A DNA stretch of 52,866 nucleotides from Paludibacteraceae bacterium (GTDB lineage: Bacteria; Bacteroidota; Bacteroidia; Bacteroidales; Paludibacteraceae): positions 1 to 52,866 of the forward strand of contig JAFZKQ010000014.1 of the NCBI GenBank assembly GCA_017553575.1, in the 5' to 3' direction. Under the pieces are notes generated by a model, which saw only the letters and a list, made by a program, of their open reading frames with translations, did not search any database and was not told where the DNA came from. Both the position numbers and the translations under genes were made by a program. Of the stretch, positions 24,001 to 31,640 are shown in pieces. Position 1 is the first letter of the stretch; each line of letters opens with the position of its first letter.

Positions 24001-25538
24001 GTTACCTGCGCAAACTGCTGACGGAAATAGTTGAAGAATATCTGAGGACGGTCAGAAATGACAGCGAGAGGCGTATCATTACCCATGGCAGCAACCGGCT
24101 CAGAACCCGTCGTACACATAGGAACGATTGTCTTGTCGATATCCTCTTGACCGAAACCGAAGTTCAACAACTTACGATCATAGTTCTCCACGCTGTTAGT
24201 CACCTTACGACCGCTCTTCAACTTCTCCAATTGGATACGGTTTGTACTCAACCATTGCTTGTAAGGATGCTCGGCAGCCAACTGAGCCTTCAAATCGCCA
24301 TCGTAATAAATCTTACCCTCTTCCGTATCAACCATCAGAATCTTACCTGGTTGCAAACGGCCCTTCTGTTTGATCTGCTTAGGATCGAAATCCATCACAC
24401 CCACCTCAGAAGCGACCAACATCATATCGTTGTTCGTGATAAGGTAACGGGATGGACGCAGACCGTTACGATCCAACAAACCACCGGCGAAACGACCGTC
24501 GCTAAACAACAAAGCGGCAGGTCCGTCCCATGGCTCCATCAAGATGGAATGGTACTCGTAGAAGGCCTTCAAATCTTCGCTGATAGGATTCTTATCGTTG
24601 AAAGACTCCGGAACGAGGACGGCCATTGCATGAGGCAAACTCATACCCGACATGACAAAGAACTCGAAGACATTATCGAGAGAGGCCGAGTCGCTCATAT
24701 TAGGTTGAACAATAGGGGAAATCTCCTTCACGTCGCCCAAGGCTGCAGAAGAGAGGACACTCTCACGAGCCTTCATCCAGTTACGATTACCACGCACCGT
24801 GTTGATCTCTCCGTTATGGCACAAATAGCGGAAAGGCTGCGCCAAACTCCAAGTTGGGAAAGTATTCGTACTGAAACGTGAATGAACCAAAGCCAAACCA
24901 CTTGTCAAATAATCATTGGACAAGTCGGTGAAATACTCCCGCACCTGCATGGAAGAGAGCATTCCCTTATAGATTATTGTCTTGCTAGAAAGAGAGACGA
25001 TATAGAAGTCAGGGTGAGAAACCCTATTTTCGATCTTCTTCCTAATCTTATATAATTTACGCTCGAATTCAGGTAGAGCCTCATCGGTTATGCCCGTAAC
25101 AAAGATTTGCTTAATGCTTGGCTCCGTTGCCAAGGCTCCCTCTCCCAAGCAGGAAGGGTTAGTCGGAACGTTGCGCAAATGCATCAATGTCAGATTTTCT
25201 TTCTCAATCTCCTCAAGCATAATCCTTAATATCTCATCCTGCTCTTTTTGCTCCTTTGGCAAGAAGACCAAACCCGTACCATACTTACCTTTTTCAGGAA
25301 CAGGTATTCCTTGAAGCAAGATGAATTCGTGAGGTATTTGAATCAAGATACCAGCACCATCTCCTGTTTTTCCATCACTTCCTTCGGCTCCACGGTGACT
25401 CATGTTCTCTAACACCTTGAGTGCCGAATTAACCAATTCATGTGACTTGTTGCCGTGAATATTGACTATCATGCCCACACCGCAAGCATCATGCTCATTG
25501 TCTCTTGAATAGAGACCATTTTGATTTACTAATTGCAT
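21054..25538 (-). CDS. gltB: Glutamate synthase large subunit
   Basis: 1494-aa ferredoxin/NADPH-type GOGAT alpha subunit. A short propeptide precedes the nucleophile Cys19 in NEHDACGVGM; the class II glutaminase domain runs to about residue 400 (NMSHRGAEGSDG, VHSRFSTNTFPTW, LCHNGEINTVRGNRNW). A central domain, then the FMN-binding synthase barrel (ISPPPHHDIYSIEDLAQLI, ISGAEGGTGASP) and the 3Fe-4S cysteines in CVMMRKCNTNTCPVG follow. The C-terminal beta-helix (GXGXG) carries GMSGGVAYVWD. Forms the operon gltB-gltD-asnB and is divergent from a PurF-like gene 404 bp away. Converts 2-oxoglutarate plus glutamine to two glutamates, completing ammonium assimilation with GlnN. Confidence 0.98.
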   Translation of the reverse strand: MQLVNQNGLYSRDNEHDACGVGMIVNIHGNKSHELVNSALKVLENMSHRGAEGSDGKTGDGAGILIQIPHEFILLQGIPVPEKGKYGTGLVFLPKEQKEQDEILRIMLEEIEKENLTLMHLRNVPTNPSCLGEGALATEPSIKQIFVTGITDEALPEFERKLYKIRKKIENRVSHPDFYIVSLSSKTIIYKGMLSSMQVREYFTDLSNDYLTSGLALVHSRFSTNTFPTWSLAQPFRYLCHNGEINTVRGNRNWMKARESVLSSAALGDVKEISPIVQPNMSDSASLDNVFEFFVMSGMSLPHAMAVLVPESFNDKNPISEDLKAFYEYHSILMEPWDGPAALLFSDGRFAGGLLDRNGLRPSRYLITNNDMMLVASEVGVMDFDPKQIKQKGRLQPGKILMVDTEEGKIYYDGDLKAQLAAEHPYKQWLSTNRIQLEKLKSGRKVTNSVENYDRKLLNFGFGQEDIDKTIVPMCTTGSEPVAAMGNDTPLAVISDRPQIFFNYFRQQFAQVTNPAIDPIREELVMSLTEYIGAVGTNILTPDESNCKMVRLPHPVLTNAQLDILCNIRYKGFNTTKLPLLFDVTKGEAGLKAALDDLCKQAEASVDSGINYIILSDRGLDEQHAVIPSLLAVSAVHHYLIQVGKRVQTALIVESGEIREVMHAALLLGYGASAICPYMTFAVIDDLVKKGKIQEDYETAEHNYIKAVCKGLLKIMSKMGISTIRSYRGAKIFESIGLSEDLLKTYFGTEISTIGGVGLKHLAADAVKLHDEAFRPVEMNEFLPNNGLFSYRKDGILHAWNPETIATLQIATRTGNYNKYKEFTKLVDFKSKPIFIRDFFDYKRAATPIPIEEVEPVESIVKHFVTGAMSFGALSSEAHEAIALAMNKLGSRSNTGEGGEDNARYHTKVDGVSLSSKTKQIASGRFGVTAEYLVNAEEIQIKVAQGAKPGEGGQLPGFKVNEIIAKTRNSIPGISLISPPPHHDIYSIEDLAQLIFDMKNINPTAAVSVKLVAESGVGTIAAGVAKAKADLIVISGAEGGTGASPASSMRFAGISPEIGLAESQQTLALNGLRAQVRLQTDGQLKTGRDVIMMAMLGADEFSFGTLPLIVLGCVMMRKCNTNTCPVGVATQDPKLRARFRGHSEYIVNYFTFLAREVREYLAEMGFRSLNDIIGRTDLIEKKPVEADSKASTLDFTRLLTKGVGVLHYDGRPYTKAVNAKDAEILSQVKNAIDAKQEITIDCTVKNTDRACGTMLSGVIASKYGEAGLPDSTINVKFKGSAGQSFGAFLMKGVNFRLEGETNDYFAKGLSGGRIAILPPVRSNFVPEDNIIAGNTGLYGATTGELYVNGRVGERFGVRNSGAIAVIEGAGDHCCEYMTGGRVVVLGETGRNFGAGMSGGVAYVWDKNRHFDYFCNMDMVELSLVEENAYRKELHELIRQHWVYTGSKLARTMLDDWNHYVEEFIQVVPIEYKRVLQEEQLRKLQDKIADIQRDY

Positions 25539-25591
25539 TGTCAGTGGTATTTAATTTATAATATCTTACTTTTTACTTTCATTTTGTATTG

Positions 25592-25599
25592 CAAAACTA
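25592..25599 (-). promoter_or_regulatory. -7 box for gltB
   Basis: Minus strand TAGTTTTG at 25599-25592; a CTTG lies 22 bp upstream. Predicted start near 25585, about 46 nt before the ATG. Confidence 0.6.
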
Positions 25600-25907
25600 C
25601 AACAACGCTATCATTCAGACACAAGAAGAAGCGATAAGTTTTCTTCCAAAATAAAACAGAAACCCAAGTAAATTATAAAATGATAGATTTTTATATAAAA
25701 ATTAAACGAATCATTACAAAACACCTATATAAAACAACAAAACAACACAACCCAACCAACAGACCACCGAAACGCATTTTACATTTTGTCAACACTTACA
25801 ACAAAACGAAAGCCGAATGACACATAAAAACACATTATATAAAGCAAAAAGTAAGAAACGTAAGAAAAAACATCAAAAACAAGATTTCCATATACGATAT
25901 TCTTCCT

Positions 25908-25915
25908 TATCTTTG
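25908..25915 (+). promoter_or_regulatory. -7 box for the PurF-like gene
   Basis: TATCTTTG, with TTTC at 25885-25888 19 bp upstream. Predicted start near 25922, about 20 nt before the ATG at 25943. Confidence 0.65.
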
Positions 25916-25942
25916 TACCCGTAAAAAAAGAAACAAAAAGCA

Positions 25943-27826
25943 ATGGAGCCTTTGAAGCACGAATGTGGAGTCGCCATGATACGCCTCCTCAAACCTTTGG
26001 AATATTACGAAAAGAAATACGGCACTTGGATGTACGGCCTTAATAAGTTGTACCTGCTCATGGAGAAGCAGCACAACCGTGGACAAGAGGGCGCAGGTCT
26101 TGCCTGTGTGAAACTACAAGCCAACCCTGGAGAGGAATATATGTTCCGTGAACGAGCCATGGGAACAGGTGCCATCACCGAGATATTCGGTACCGTACAC
26201 GAACATTTCAAAGACCTCACGCACGAACAACTGCACGACGCAACCTTCGCTTCGCAGTGCCTCCCATTCGCCGGAGAACTCTATATGGGCCACCTCCGCT
26301 ACTCCACCACGGGGAAAAGCGGAATCTCATACGTCCACCCTTTCTTGAGAAGGAACAACTGGAGAGCCAAGAACTTGGCCCTCTGCGGCAACTTCAACTT
26401 GACCAACGTGGACGAAATATTCGCCGACATCACTTCCGACGGACAACACCCAAGGAAATATGCCGACACCTACATCATGCTCGAACAAGTGGGCCACCGC
26501 CTCGACCGTGAGGTGGAACGCCTCTATAATATATGTAGCCAAGAGGGACTACAAGGCATGGACATCACCCACGCCATCGAAGACCGCATCGACCTCGTCA
26601 ATGTCTTGAAACGTTCCTCAGAGACTTGGGACGGAGGTTACGTCATCTGCGGTTTGACCGGTAGCGGTGAAAGTTTCGCCATCCGCGACCCTTGGGGCAT
26701 ACGTCCGGGCTTCTGGTATATGGACGATGAAATCATGGTGCTCGCCTCCGAACGCCCAGTTATCCAAACTGCCCTCAACGTGCCCGTGGACAGCATCCAC
26801 GAATTGTTGCCTGGCCAAGCCCTCATCTTGAACAAAAAGGGCGAGATGAAACTTTCGCAAGTGAACGAGCCTCAAACGTTGAAAGCCTGCTCCTTCGAAC
26901 GAATCTATTTCAGCCGAGGCAGTGATTTCGACATCTACCGTGAGCGTAAAAAACTGGGTGCTTCCTTGGTTCCTTCTATTCTTAAAGCCATCAACAACGA
27001 CCTCCACAACAGTGTCTTCTCGTTTATTCCCAACACAGCGGAAGTGGCTTTCTACGGAATGTTGGAAGGGTTGGACAACCACCTCAACAAGCTGAAAGCG
27101 AAAAGAATCGAATCTCTTGGGCATAATCCAAGCCATAGCGAATTGCAAGCCATCCTCTCCGAAAGAATCCGAAGCGAAAAGGTGGCCATCAAGGACATAA
27201 AACTACGTACGTTCATCGCCGAGGGAAATACCCGTAACGACTTGGCCACCCACGTCTACGACATCACCTACGGCAGCATCGTCCCTTACGTGGACAACCT
27301 TGTGGTCATCGACGACAGCATCGTGCGAGGAACAACCCTCAAACAGAGCATCATCAAGATCTTGGACCGTCTGCATCCCAAGAAAATCGTCATCGTATCC
27401 TCTTCGCCTCAAGTCCGCTACCCAGACTATTACGGAATCGACATGGCCAGCATGGATCAATTCATCGCCTTCCGTGCAACCATGGCTTTGTTGGAAGAGA
27501 GAGGCATGACCAACATCATCAAGGAGACCTACGAGAAGAGCAAGGCTCAAGAAAACAATCCGAAAGAGGAGATTGTCAACTACGTCAAAGAGATATACGC
27601 ACCGTTTACCGACGAGGAAATTTCAAAGAAGATGGTAGATTTGCTATCCGACGAAAGCATACAAGCCGATGTTCAAGTCGTTTACCAGACATTGGACGGA
27701 TTGCGCGAGGCCTGCCCGAACCATCCTGGCGATTGGTACTTCAGTGGAGACTATCCTACACCAGGCGGACGAAGATTGGTCAACAAAGCTTTCATCGACT
27801 ATATCGAGAAGAATTTCAAGTTCTGA
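25943..27826 (+). CDS. PurF-like amidophosphoribosyltransferase paralogue (long form)
   Basis: 627 aa, longer than the 460-510 aa of ordinary PurF because of internal inserts and an extra C-terminal region of about 100 residues. N-terminal Ntn glutaminase: nucleophile Cys8 in KHECGVAM, HLRYSTTG (R119), and DPWGIRP. C-terminal phosphoribosyltransferase domain: PRPP loop VVIDDSIVRGTT (454-465). Unusual: the oxyanion-hole motif that reads HNGN in PurF is LCGN here (Asn replaced by Cys148), and the usual D-(S/T)-E becomes DTY (D175). The glutaminase may be altered or use another nitrogen source. The canonical reaction makes phosphoribosylamine from PRPP and glutamine. Divergent from gltB, so plausibly co-regulated with nitrogen status. 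Whether the genome also has a normal purF is unknown. Confidence 0.87.
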   Translation: MEPLKHECGVAMIRLLKPLEYYEKKYGTWMYGLNKLYLLMEKQHNRGQEGAGLACVKLQANPGEEYMFRERAMGTGAITEIFGTVHEHFKDLTHEQLHDATFASQCLPFAGELYMGHLRYSTTGKSGISYVHPFLRRNNWRAKNLALCGNFNLTNVDEIFADITSDGQHPRKYADTYIMLEQVGHRLDREVERLYNICSQEGLQGMDITHAIEDRIDLVNVLKRSSETWDGGYVICGLTGSGESFAIRDPWGIRPGFWYMDDEIMVLASERPVIQTALNVPVDSIHELLPGQALILNKKGEMKLSQVNEPQTLKACSFERIYFSRGSDFDIYRERKKLGASLVPSILKAINNDLHNSVFSFIPNTAEVAFYGMLEGLDNHLNKLKAKRIESLGHNPSHSELQAILSERIRSEKVAIKDIKLRTFIAEGNTRNDLATHVYDITYGSIVPYVDNLVVIDDSIVRGTTLKQSIIKILDRLHPKKIVIVSSSPQVRYPDYYGIDMASMDQFIAFRATMALLEERGMTNIIKETYEKSKAQENNPKEEIVNYVKEIYAPFTDEEISKKMVDLLSDESIQADVQVVYQTLDGLREACPNHPGDWYFSGDYPTPGGRRLVNKAFIDYIEKNFKF

Positions 27827-27849
27827 TTGCAATCCAGCAAGGAACTGAA

Positions 27850-27880
27850 AATGGTTGGGGAGTCTTCTCCAACCATTTTT
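27850..27880 (+). terminator. Intrinsic terminator of the PurF-like gene
   Basis: AATGGTTGG-GGA / TCT-CCAACCATT, a 12-bp stem including one G-U pair, GTCT loop, followed by TTTTT. Confidence 0.88.
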
Positions 27881-27934
27881 CGTATATACCCACAAAAAAA
27901 AGGAGCAAAGCATCGCAGAGTTCGCCCTCTCCAT

Positions 27935-27989
27935 CTTGTTTTATCGAAAAATTTTATTTACTTTAGATAAAGTGAATTTACAAATTCAC
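27935..27989 (+). promoter_or_regulatory. Putative promoter with a palindrome at the predicted start, for the MgtC/DUF4010 gene
   Basis: CTTG (27935-27938), 20 bp, TACTTTAG (27959-27966), then the inverted repeat GTGAATTT-ac-AAATTCAC (27972-27989). The repeat would cover the transcription start, the usual place for a repressor. The leader to the ATG at 28109 would be about 135 nt. The -7 box has one mismatch. Confidence 0.4.
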
Positions 27990-28108
27990 CGTGATTAGCA
28001 TAAAAACAAAAAGTGGGGATGTAAAATCTCGAAATCAATTTACGGAACCATCATAAAAGAACCCGCCTTCTTTCCCCGTCGGAACGAAGCATAAAAACAC
28101 ACAAAGTC

Positions 28109-29389
28109 ATGAACATCACAAACATACTATCAATTGACATGATCAATTTTGGAGCCGTCAGCATATTCTCCCTCCTGATCGGTCTTTCCCAACGGAAACT
28201 ATACCAGAAAGAGGACGAAAACATCAAGACATTCGGCTCGGACAGAACATTCACGCTCATCGGCATCTTAGGCTATATCCTCTACATTGTCGGAAACGGT
28301 TCGCTCGTCCCATTCCTTTGCGGAGGCGCCATGCTCTCCATTCTGCTGAGCATCAGCTACTGCCACAAGATTTTCAAGCAAGGGCACCACGGAATCACCT
28401 CCATCGTCATCGCCCTCATCACCTATTGCCTCACCCCAATCATCTACGAAAAGGAGCTATGGATGGGCATACTCATCGTGGTTTCCATCTTGATACTGGC
28501 AGAGATGAAGAGTAAATTCATCGAATTCACGAAGATGATGAACGACGAGGAGTTCATCAATCTGGGCAAGTTCCTCATCATTGCGGGAGTTATCCTTCCT
28601 ATCCTCCCCGACAGCGAACTAATCGAAGGTTCCGGGCTTACCCCCTACACCATTTGGCTCGCCACGGTGGTCATTTCCGGCATCTCCTACGTCAGCTATC
28701 TCTTGAAAAAATATGTCTTCAAGGACGGCGGCATCATCGTCACCGGCATTCTGGGTGGAATCTATAGCAGTACCGCCACTTGCCTCATTTTAGCCAAGAA
28801 AGCGAAAAGCAACGAGAAGGAGGCCGACCTCTATGTCAGCGCCCTCTTCTGCGCCATCACGATGATGTATTTCAAAATACTCGTCCTATTAGGGATTTTC
28901 AACAGCGGATTGATGCTGCAATATTGGTACCATTTTGCCATCATGATGGTTGTCTCGGCAGGAGTAGCCTTCTACTTCTTCAAGAAAAACGGGAACAGAC
29001 AAGACTCAGATGACGGAAACACGGAGGCCGAGGAAGAGAAAAACCCATTGGAGTTCAAAGTGGCCATTCTATTCGCCCTGCTCTTTATCGCCTTCACGCT
29101 CGTCACACAATTTGCATTAGACTATTTTGGAGACAGCGGACTTCGCATTCTCTCTATCATCGTCGGCGTGACAGACATCAACCCGTTCATCATCAACCTC
29201 TTCCAATCGTCCAATACCATTGGAGAATCCCTTTTGATGCTTGCGGCATTCCAAGCCATCATCAGCAACAATGTGGTGAAAATGTTTTACGGCATTTTCT
29301 TCTCTGGGAATAAGATTACCAAGCAACTGCTGCTCGGTTTCGGCATCGTGTGCCTCGTAAACATCGTTTTGGTCATTGCCTTCTTATAA
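28109..29389 (+). CDS. MgtC/SapB-DUF4010 family membrane protein
   Basis: 426-aa polytopic inner-membrane protein with roughly twelve hydrophobic segments. The N-terminal third resembles MgtC/SapB: FSLLIGLSQRKLYQKE matches the family's LLIGLERE helix-loop, followed by SDRTFTLIGILG (usually R-T-F-x-L-x-G). The rest is the DUF4010 domain with GGIIVTGILGGIYSSTATCLILAKKA and a loop of acidic residues (DSDDGNTEAEEEKN) before the last helices. MgtC proteins are linked to Mg2+ limitation and virulence in other phyla; the long form's function is undetermined. Followed 27 bp later by an FKBP isomerase gene on the same strand, a probable two-gene operon. Confidence 0.88.
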   Translation: MNITNILSIDMINFGAVSIFSLLIGLSQRKLYQKEDENIKTFGSDRTFTLIGILGYILYIVGNGSLVPFLCGGAMLSILLSISYCHKIFKQGHHGITSIVIALITYCLTPIIYEKELWMGILIVVSILILAEMKSKFIEFTKMMNDEEFINLGKFLIIAGVILPILPDSELIEGSGLTPYTIWLATVVISGISYVSYLLKKYVFKDGGIIVTGILGGIYSSTATCLILAKKAKSNEKEADLYVSALFCAITMMYFKILVLLGIFNSGLMLQYWYHFAIMMVVSAGVAFYFFKKNGNRQDSDDGNTEAEEEKNPLEFKVAILFALLFIAFTLVTQFALDYFGDSGLRILSIIVGVTDINPFIINLFQSSNTIGESLLMLAAFQAIISNNVVKMFYGIFFSGNKITKQLLLGFGIVCLVNIVLVIAFL

Positions 29390-29416
29390 AGCAAAGCAAA
29401 CTGATTTAGAATATTT

Positions 29417-29824
29417 ATGAAAACAAACAGAAAGGAGCTATACAAACAAGAAAACGAGGAGTTTCTTGCCAAGTTAAAACAGGAAGGGAACGTCAGGGAG
29501 TTAACGAAAGGCGTTCTTTACGAAGTCCTTGCCCCTGGAGAGGGGAAAGGCTCCGTACACCCCCATAGCGTGGTGACTTGCCATTACAAGGGAAGCCTCA
29601 TCAACGGACACATCTTCGACAACTCCTACGGCAGGAATTGTCCGGAAGCCTTTCGGGTAAACGAACTCATCGAAGGCTTTCAAATAGCCTTGGAGAACAT
29701 GCACATAGGCGACCATTGGAGAGTTTACATTCCTTCCGAATTAGGATACGGCAAACGCACATCAGGAGACATTCCAGGAAACTCCACGCTAATCTTTGAG
29801 ATAGAATTGTTTTCGATCGCATAA
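29417..29824 (+). CDS. FKBP-type peptidyl-prolyl cis-trans isomerase
   Basis: 135 aa, single FKBP domain at about residues 30-134 preceded by a charged helix (ELYKQENEEFLAKLKQEG). Landmarks: VVTCHYKGSLINGHIFDNSY (the V-x-V-x-Y-x-G-x-L-x-x-G-x-x-F-D-x-S core, here YGRN after it), INELIEGF-type ELIEGFQIALENMHIGDHWRVYIP, and ELGYGKR. No signal peptide, so a cytoplasmic folding role is likely, unlike the exported FKBPs common in this phylum. Second gene after the MgtC/DUF4010 protein. Confidence 0.92.
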   Translation: MKTNRKELYKQENEEFLAKLKQEGNVRELTKGVLYEVLAPGEGKGSVHPHSVVTCHYKGSLINGHIFDNSYGRNCPEAFRVNELIEGFQIALENMHIGDHWRVYIPSELGYGKRTSGDIPGNSTLIFEIELFSIA

Positions 29825-29859
29825 GAGGTTCGACAGGAGCACCCTACCGAACCTCTTTG
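29824..29859 (+). terminator. Terminator after the FKBP gene
   Basis: AGAGGTTCG (29824-29832) and CGAACCTCT (29848-29856) form a perfect 9-bp stem, followed by only a short TTT. The stem overlaps the last base of the stop codon. Confidence 0.6.
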
Positions 29860-29890
29860 AATATAATGATTTATAAATTATTTTCAAACG

Positions 29891-29953
29891 ACCCCACACT
29901 GAAGTGCGGGGCTATTCAGATGAAGTCTCTTCGAGACTGGAAGGGACAGGGCA
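29891..29953. repeat. 63-bp structured repeat, copy 1
   Basis: Identical at 61 of 63 positions to the copy at 30547-30609, same orientation. Contains two hairpins: CCCCACACT/AGTGCGGGG (one A-C mismatch) and AGTCTC/GAGACT. It lies 28 bp beyond the stop of the minus-strand lipoprotein gene at 29982. REP/MITE-like; no transposase is nearby. Confidence 0.85.
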
Positions 29954-29981
29954 ATCGCGACAACTTGTTTTGCGATTCTAT

Positions 29982-30506
29982 TTATTTGCGATTTCCTTTA
30001 CTTAGTCTTTTGACGACCATATCTTCGGGAATAAGAAATTTGCTCCAATACACGATGGCGGCATCATAACCTCCAGACTCTTCTTTCTGCTTCTCATCAA
30101 AGACATAAAGTTTCCCGCCATTAGGAGTCTCGCCACGAACATATCTATCTTTTTCAAGTTCAAAATAATCGGCCTTACTGCTTTGCATTTTGCCGCTGCT
30201 GCCGGTGAAGAAACCAACCTTTTTTCCTATAAAATCAAACTCTTTTCTTGAATTTTCAAAAATCACATTTAAATACCTTCCTTCATCAAGGGTTACCAAG
30301 GCTGAGTCCCGAAAATCCATTCTCAAAAGATTTTCCAACAAATCTTGAGGGATGTCTTTAAACAATACTTTGTTGAGATAGGCTCCCTCTTCCTCATTTA
30401 GAGGAATCCTTTTCTCTTCTTCAAATGAATCAGAATCTGATTTGCGAAGAGAGGAGCAACTGAATGCCAGCATTCCTAAACTTAATATTACAAAAAACGT
30501 TTTCAT
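29982..30506 (-). CDS. Hypothetical lipoprotein
   Basis: 174 aa with a lipoprotein signal: MKTFFVILSLGMLAFSCSS, lipidated Cys at 17. The mature part is mixed charged, without recognisable domain; it contains RYLNVIFENSRKEFDFIGKK and a C-terminal SGGYDAAIVYWSKFLIPEDMVVKRL. It sits between two copies of the 63-bp repeat and upstream (in transcription order) has the two tandem exported paralogues. Function unknown. The neighbourhood is A+T-richer than the flanking housekeeping genes, which fits an accessory patch. Confidence 0.75.
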   Translation of the reverse strand: MKTFFVILSLGMLAFSCSSLRKSDSDSFEEEKRIPLNEEEGAYLNKVLFKDIPQDLLENLLRMDFRDSALVTLDEGRYLNVIFENSRKEFDFIGKKVGFFTGSSGKMQSSKADYFELEKDRYVRGETPNGGKLYVFDEKQKEESGGYDAAIVYWSKFLIPEDMVVKRLSKGNRK

Positions 30507-30546
30507 CTTTTTATGAACATATAAAAAATAAACTGCAACAAACGGA

Positions 30547-30609
30547 ACCCCACACTAAAGTGCGGGGCTATTCAGATGAAGTCTCTTCGAGACTGGAAGG
30601 AACAGGGCA
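30547..30609. repeat. 63-bp structured repeat, copy 2
   Basis: Differs from copy 1 at two bases only (G/A in the first hairpin loop and G/A near the end). Lies 16 bp beyond the stop of the minus-strand gene at 30626, so both copies follow an exported-protein gene in the same relative position. Confidence 0.85.
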
Positions 30610-30625
30610 CTTCCGTCTGAACACA

Positions 30626-31111
30626 TCAATTTTTTCTATAAACATATTCTCTTCTTATGACGGTATCTATACAAGTATTATTGGCATTGGATATCGAATC
30701 AAAGATCGCAATCTTTTCCTGATTACTCGTTTCAAAGAAGTTTGGAGAGAAAAAACGTCTATACCTATCCCCACAAAATTGACTTTCAGTATTAAACTCG
30801 TCAGAAGTCATGAATTTATCAAGACTCTCTATCTTAGAAAACTCTTGAATGGGGGCAAGGGTTTCTAAATCTTTTGTACATGTAAAACCAGTCTTGTCAT
30901 GGCTTATGGTATAGCCATATACGATTTTCCTTGATCTACCGTCTTCCTCCTTGTGAAAAACTATAATAGTTCCTTTTTTTCCCGTAGCAGTTTCACTATA
31001 TGATCGAATCATTGTATTTTCCCTAAATTGAAAGTCTCCCCCCTTTTGCTTAGCGAAACACACAAGTGGCAACATTACGATTGAGCCCCAGATCAATAAA
31101 AGTCTTTTCAT
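30626..31111 (-). CDS. Small exported protein, tandem paralogue A
   Basis: 161 aa with a signal peptide (MKRLLLIWGSIVMLPLVCFA). The C-terminal half is clearly related to the next gene: shared FTCTK--ETLA-IQ-FSK, TSDEFNT, FFETSNQEKIAIFDSISN and a final DT-I-R-Y-Y-. I recognise no family; the strongest conserved block, FETSNQEKIAIFDSIS, could serve as a search seed. Follows paralogue B by 49 bp on the same strand and is itself followed by a copy of the 63-bp repeat. Confidence 0.75.
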   Translation of the reverse strand: MKRLLLIWGSIVMLPLVCFAKQKGGDFQFRENTMIRSYSETATGKKGTIIVFHKEEDGRSRKIVYGYTISHDKTGFTCTKDLETLAPIQEFSKIESLDKFMTSDEFNTESQFCGDRYRRFFSPNFFETSNQEKIAIFDSISNANNTCIDTVIRREYVYRKN

Positions 31112-31160
31112 GATTACATGGTTATTTCATTGTAGCATAATGATGTCTTGTACTATCAAA

Positions 31161-31640
31161 TCATTTTTGCTTATAAATGTATTTTCTTGTTATGATGGTA
31201 TCCACACAAGCCCTACTGACATTGGATATCGAATCAAAAATTGCTATTTTTTCCTGATTACTCGTTTCAAAGAAACCAGAAGGAAACAGATTTCTATAAT
31301 ATCCATAGAAAAAACTGTTGGTATTAAACTCATCAGAAGTTTCGGCATAATCAAAATCTTTTTTAGAGAACTTTTGAATGGAGGCAAGGGTTTCTGCTCC
31401 TTTCGTACAAGTAAAACCAGACTTATTCCCTTTATCGCTTATGTTATAGTCATAGACTATCTCCCTTACCTTGCCATCATTCTCCTTGCAAAAAAAGACA
31501 ATTGCACCCTCTGTGGGTATTTTACAATAAATTTTAATCATCGTGTTTTCCATAAACTGAAGGTCGTCTTCCTTTTGCTTGGATTCACACAAAATTGGCA
31601 ACATTACAATCGAAAACAACGTTAATAAGAGTCTATTCAT
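31161..31640 (-). CDS. Small exported protein, tandem paralogue B
   Basis: 159 aa. The start is placed at the ATG at 31640 (MNRLLLTLFSIVMLPILC, a signal peptide aligned with that of paralogue A); a longer frame begins with a non-ATG codon at 31724, directly at a -7 box (31731-31724), and is therefore unlikely. The mature region mirrors paralogue A in the conserved FTCTK, TSDEFNT and FFETSNQEKIAIFDSISN blocks, while the first half has diverged. Product of local duplication; function unknown. Confidence 0.75.
   Translation of the reverse strand: MNRLLLTLFSIVMLPILCESKQKEDDLQFMENTMIKIYCKIPTEGAIVFFCKENDGKVREIVYDYNISDKGNKSGFTCTKGAETLASIQKFSKKDFDYAETSDEFNTNSFFYGYYRNLFPSGFFETSNQEKIAIFDSISNVSRACVDTIITRKYIYKQK

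Larger units (their letters stand above)
25539..25942. other. Divergent regulatory region between gltB and the PurF-like gene
   Basis: 404 bp, very A-rich in its middle (25660-25870), with one promoter at each end (25592-25599 minus, 25908-25915 plus). No ORF, clear palindrome or riboswitch-like structure was found. A shared nitrogen-responsive regulator site could lie here, but none is recognisable. Confidence 0.5.

Noticed and set aside
23433-24881. 482-codon open frame on the plus strand
   Set aside because: It is antisense to the well-supported gltB, has low-complexity His/Arg/Thr-rich composition and no domain; a shadow frame caused by codon bias.
29891-29953. 63-bp repeat as intrinsic terminator of the lipoprotein gene
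   Set aside because: Hairpins are present but no T-tract follows on the minus strand, and near-identity with the second copy argues for a dispersed element instead.
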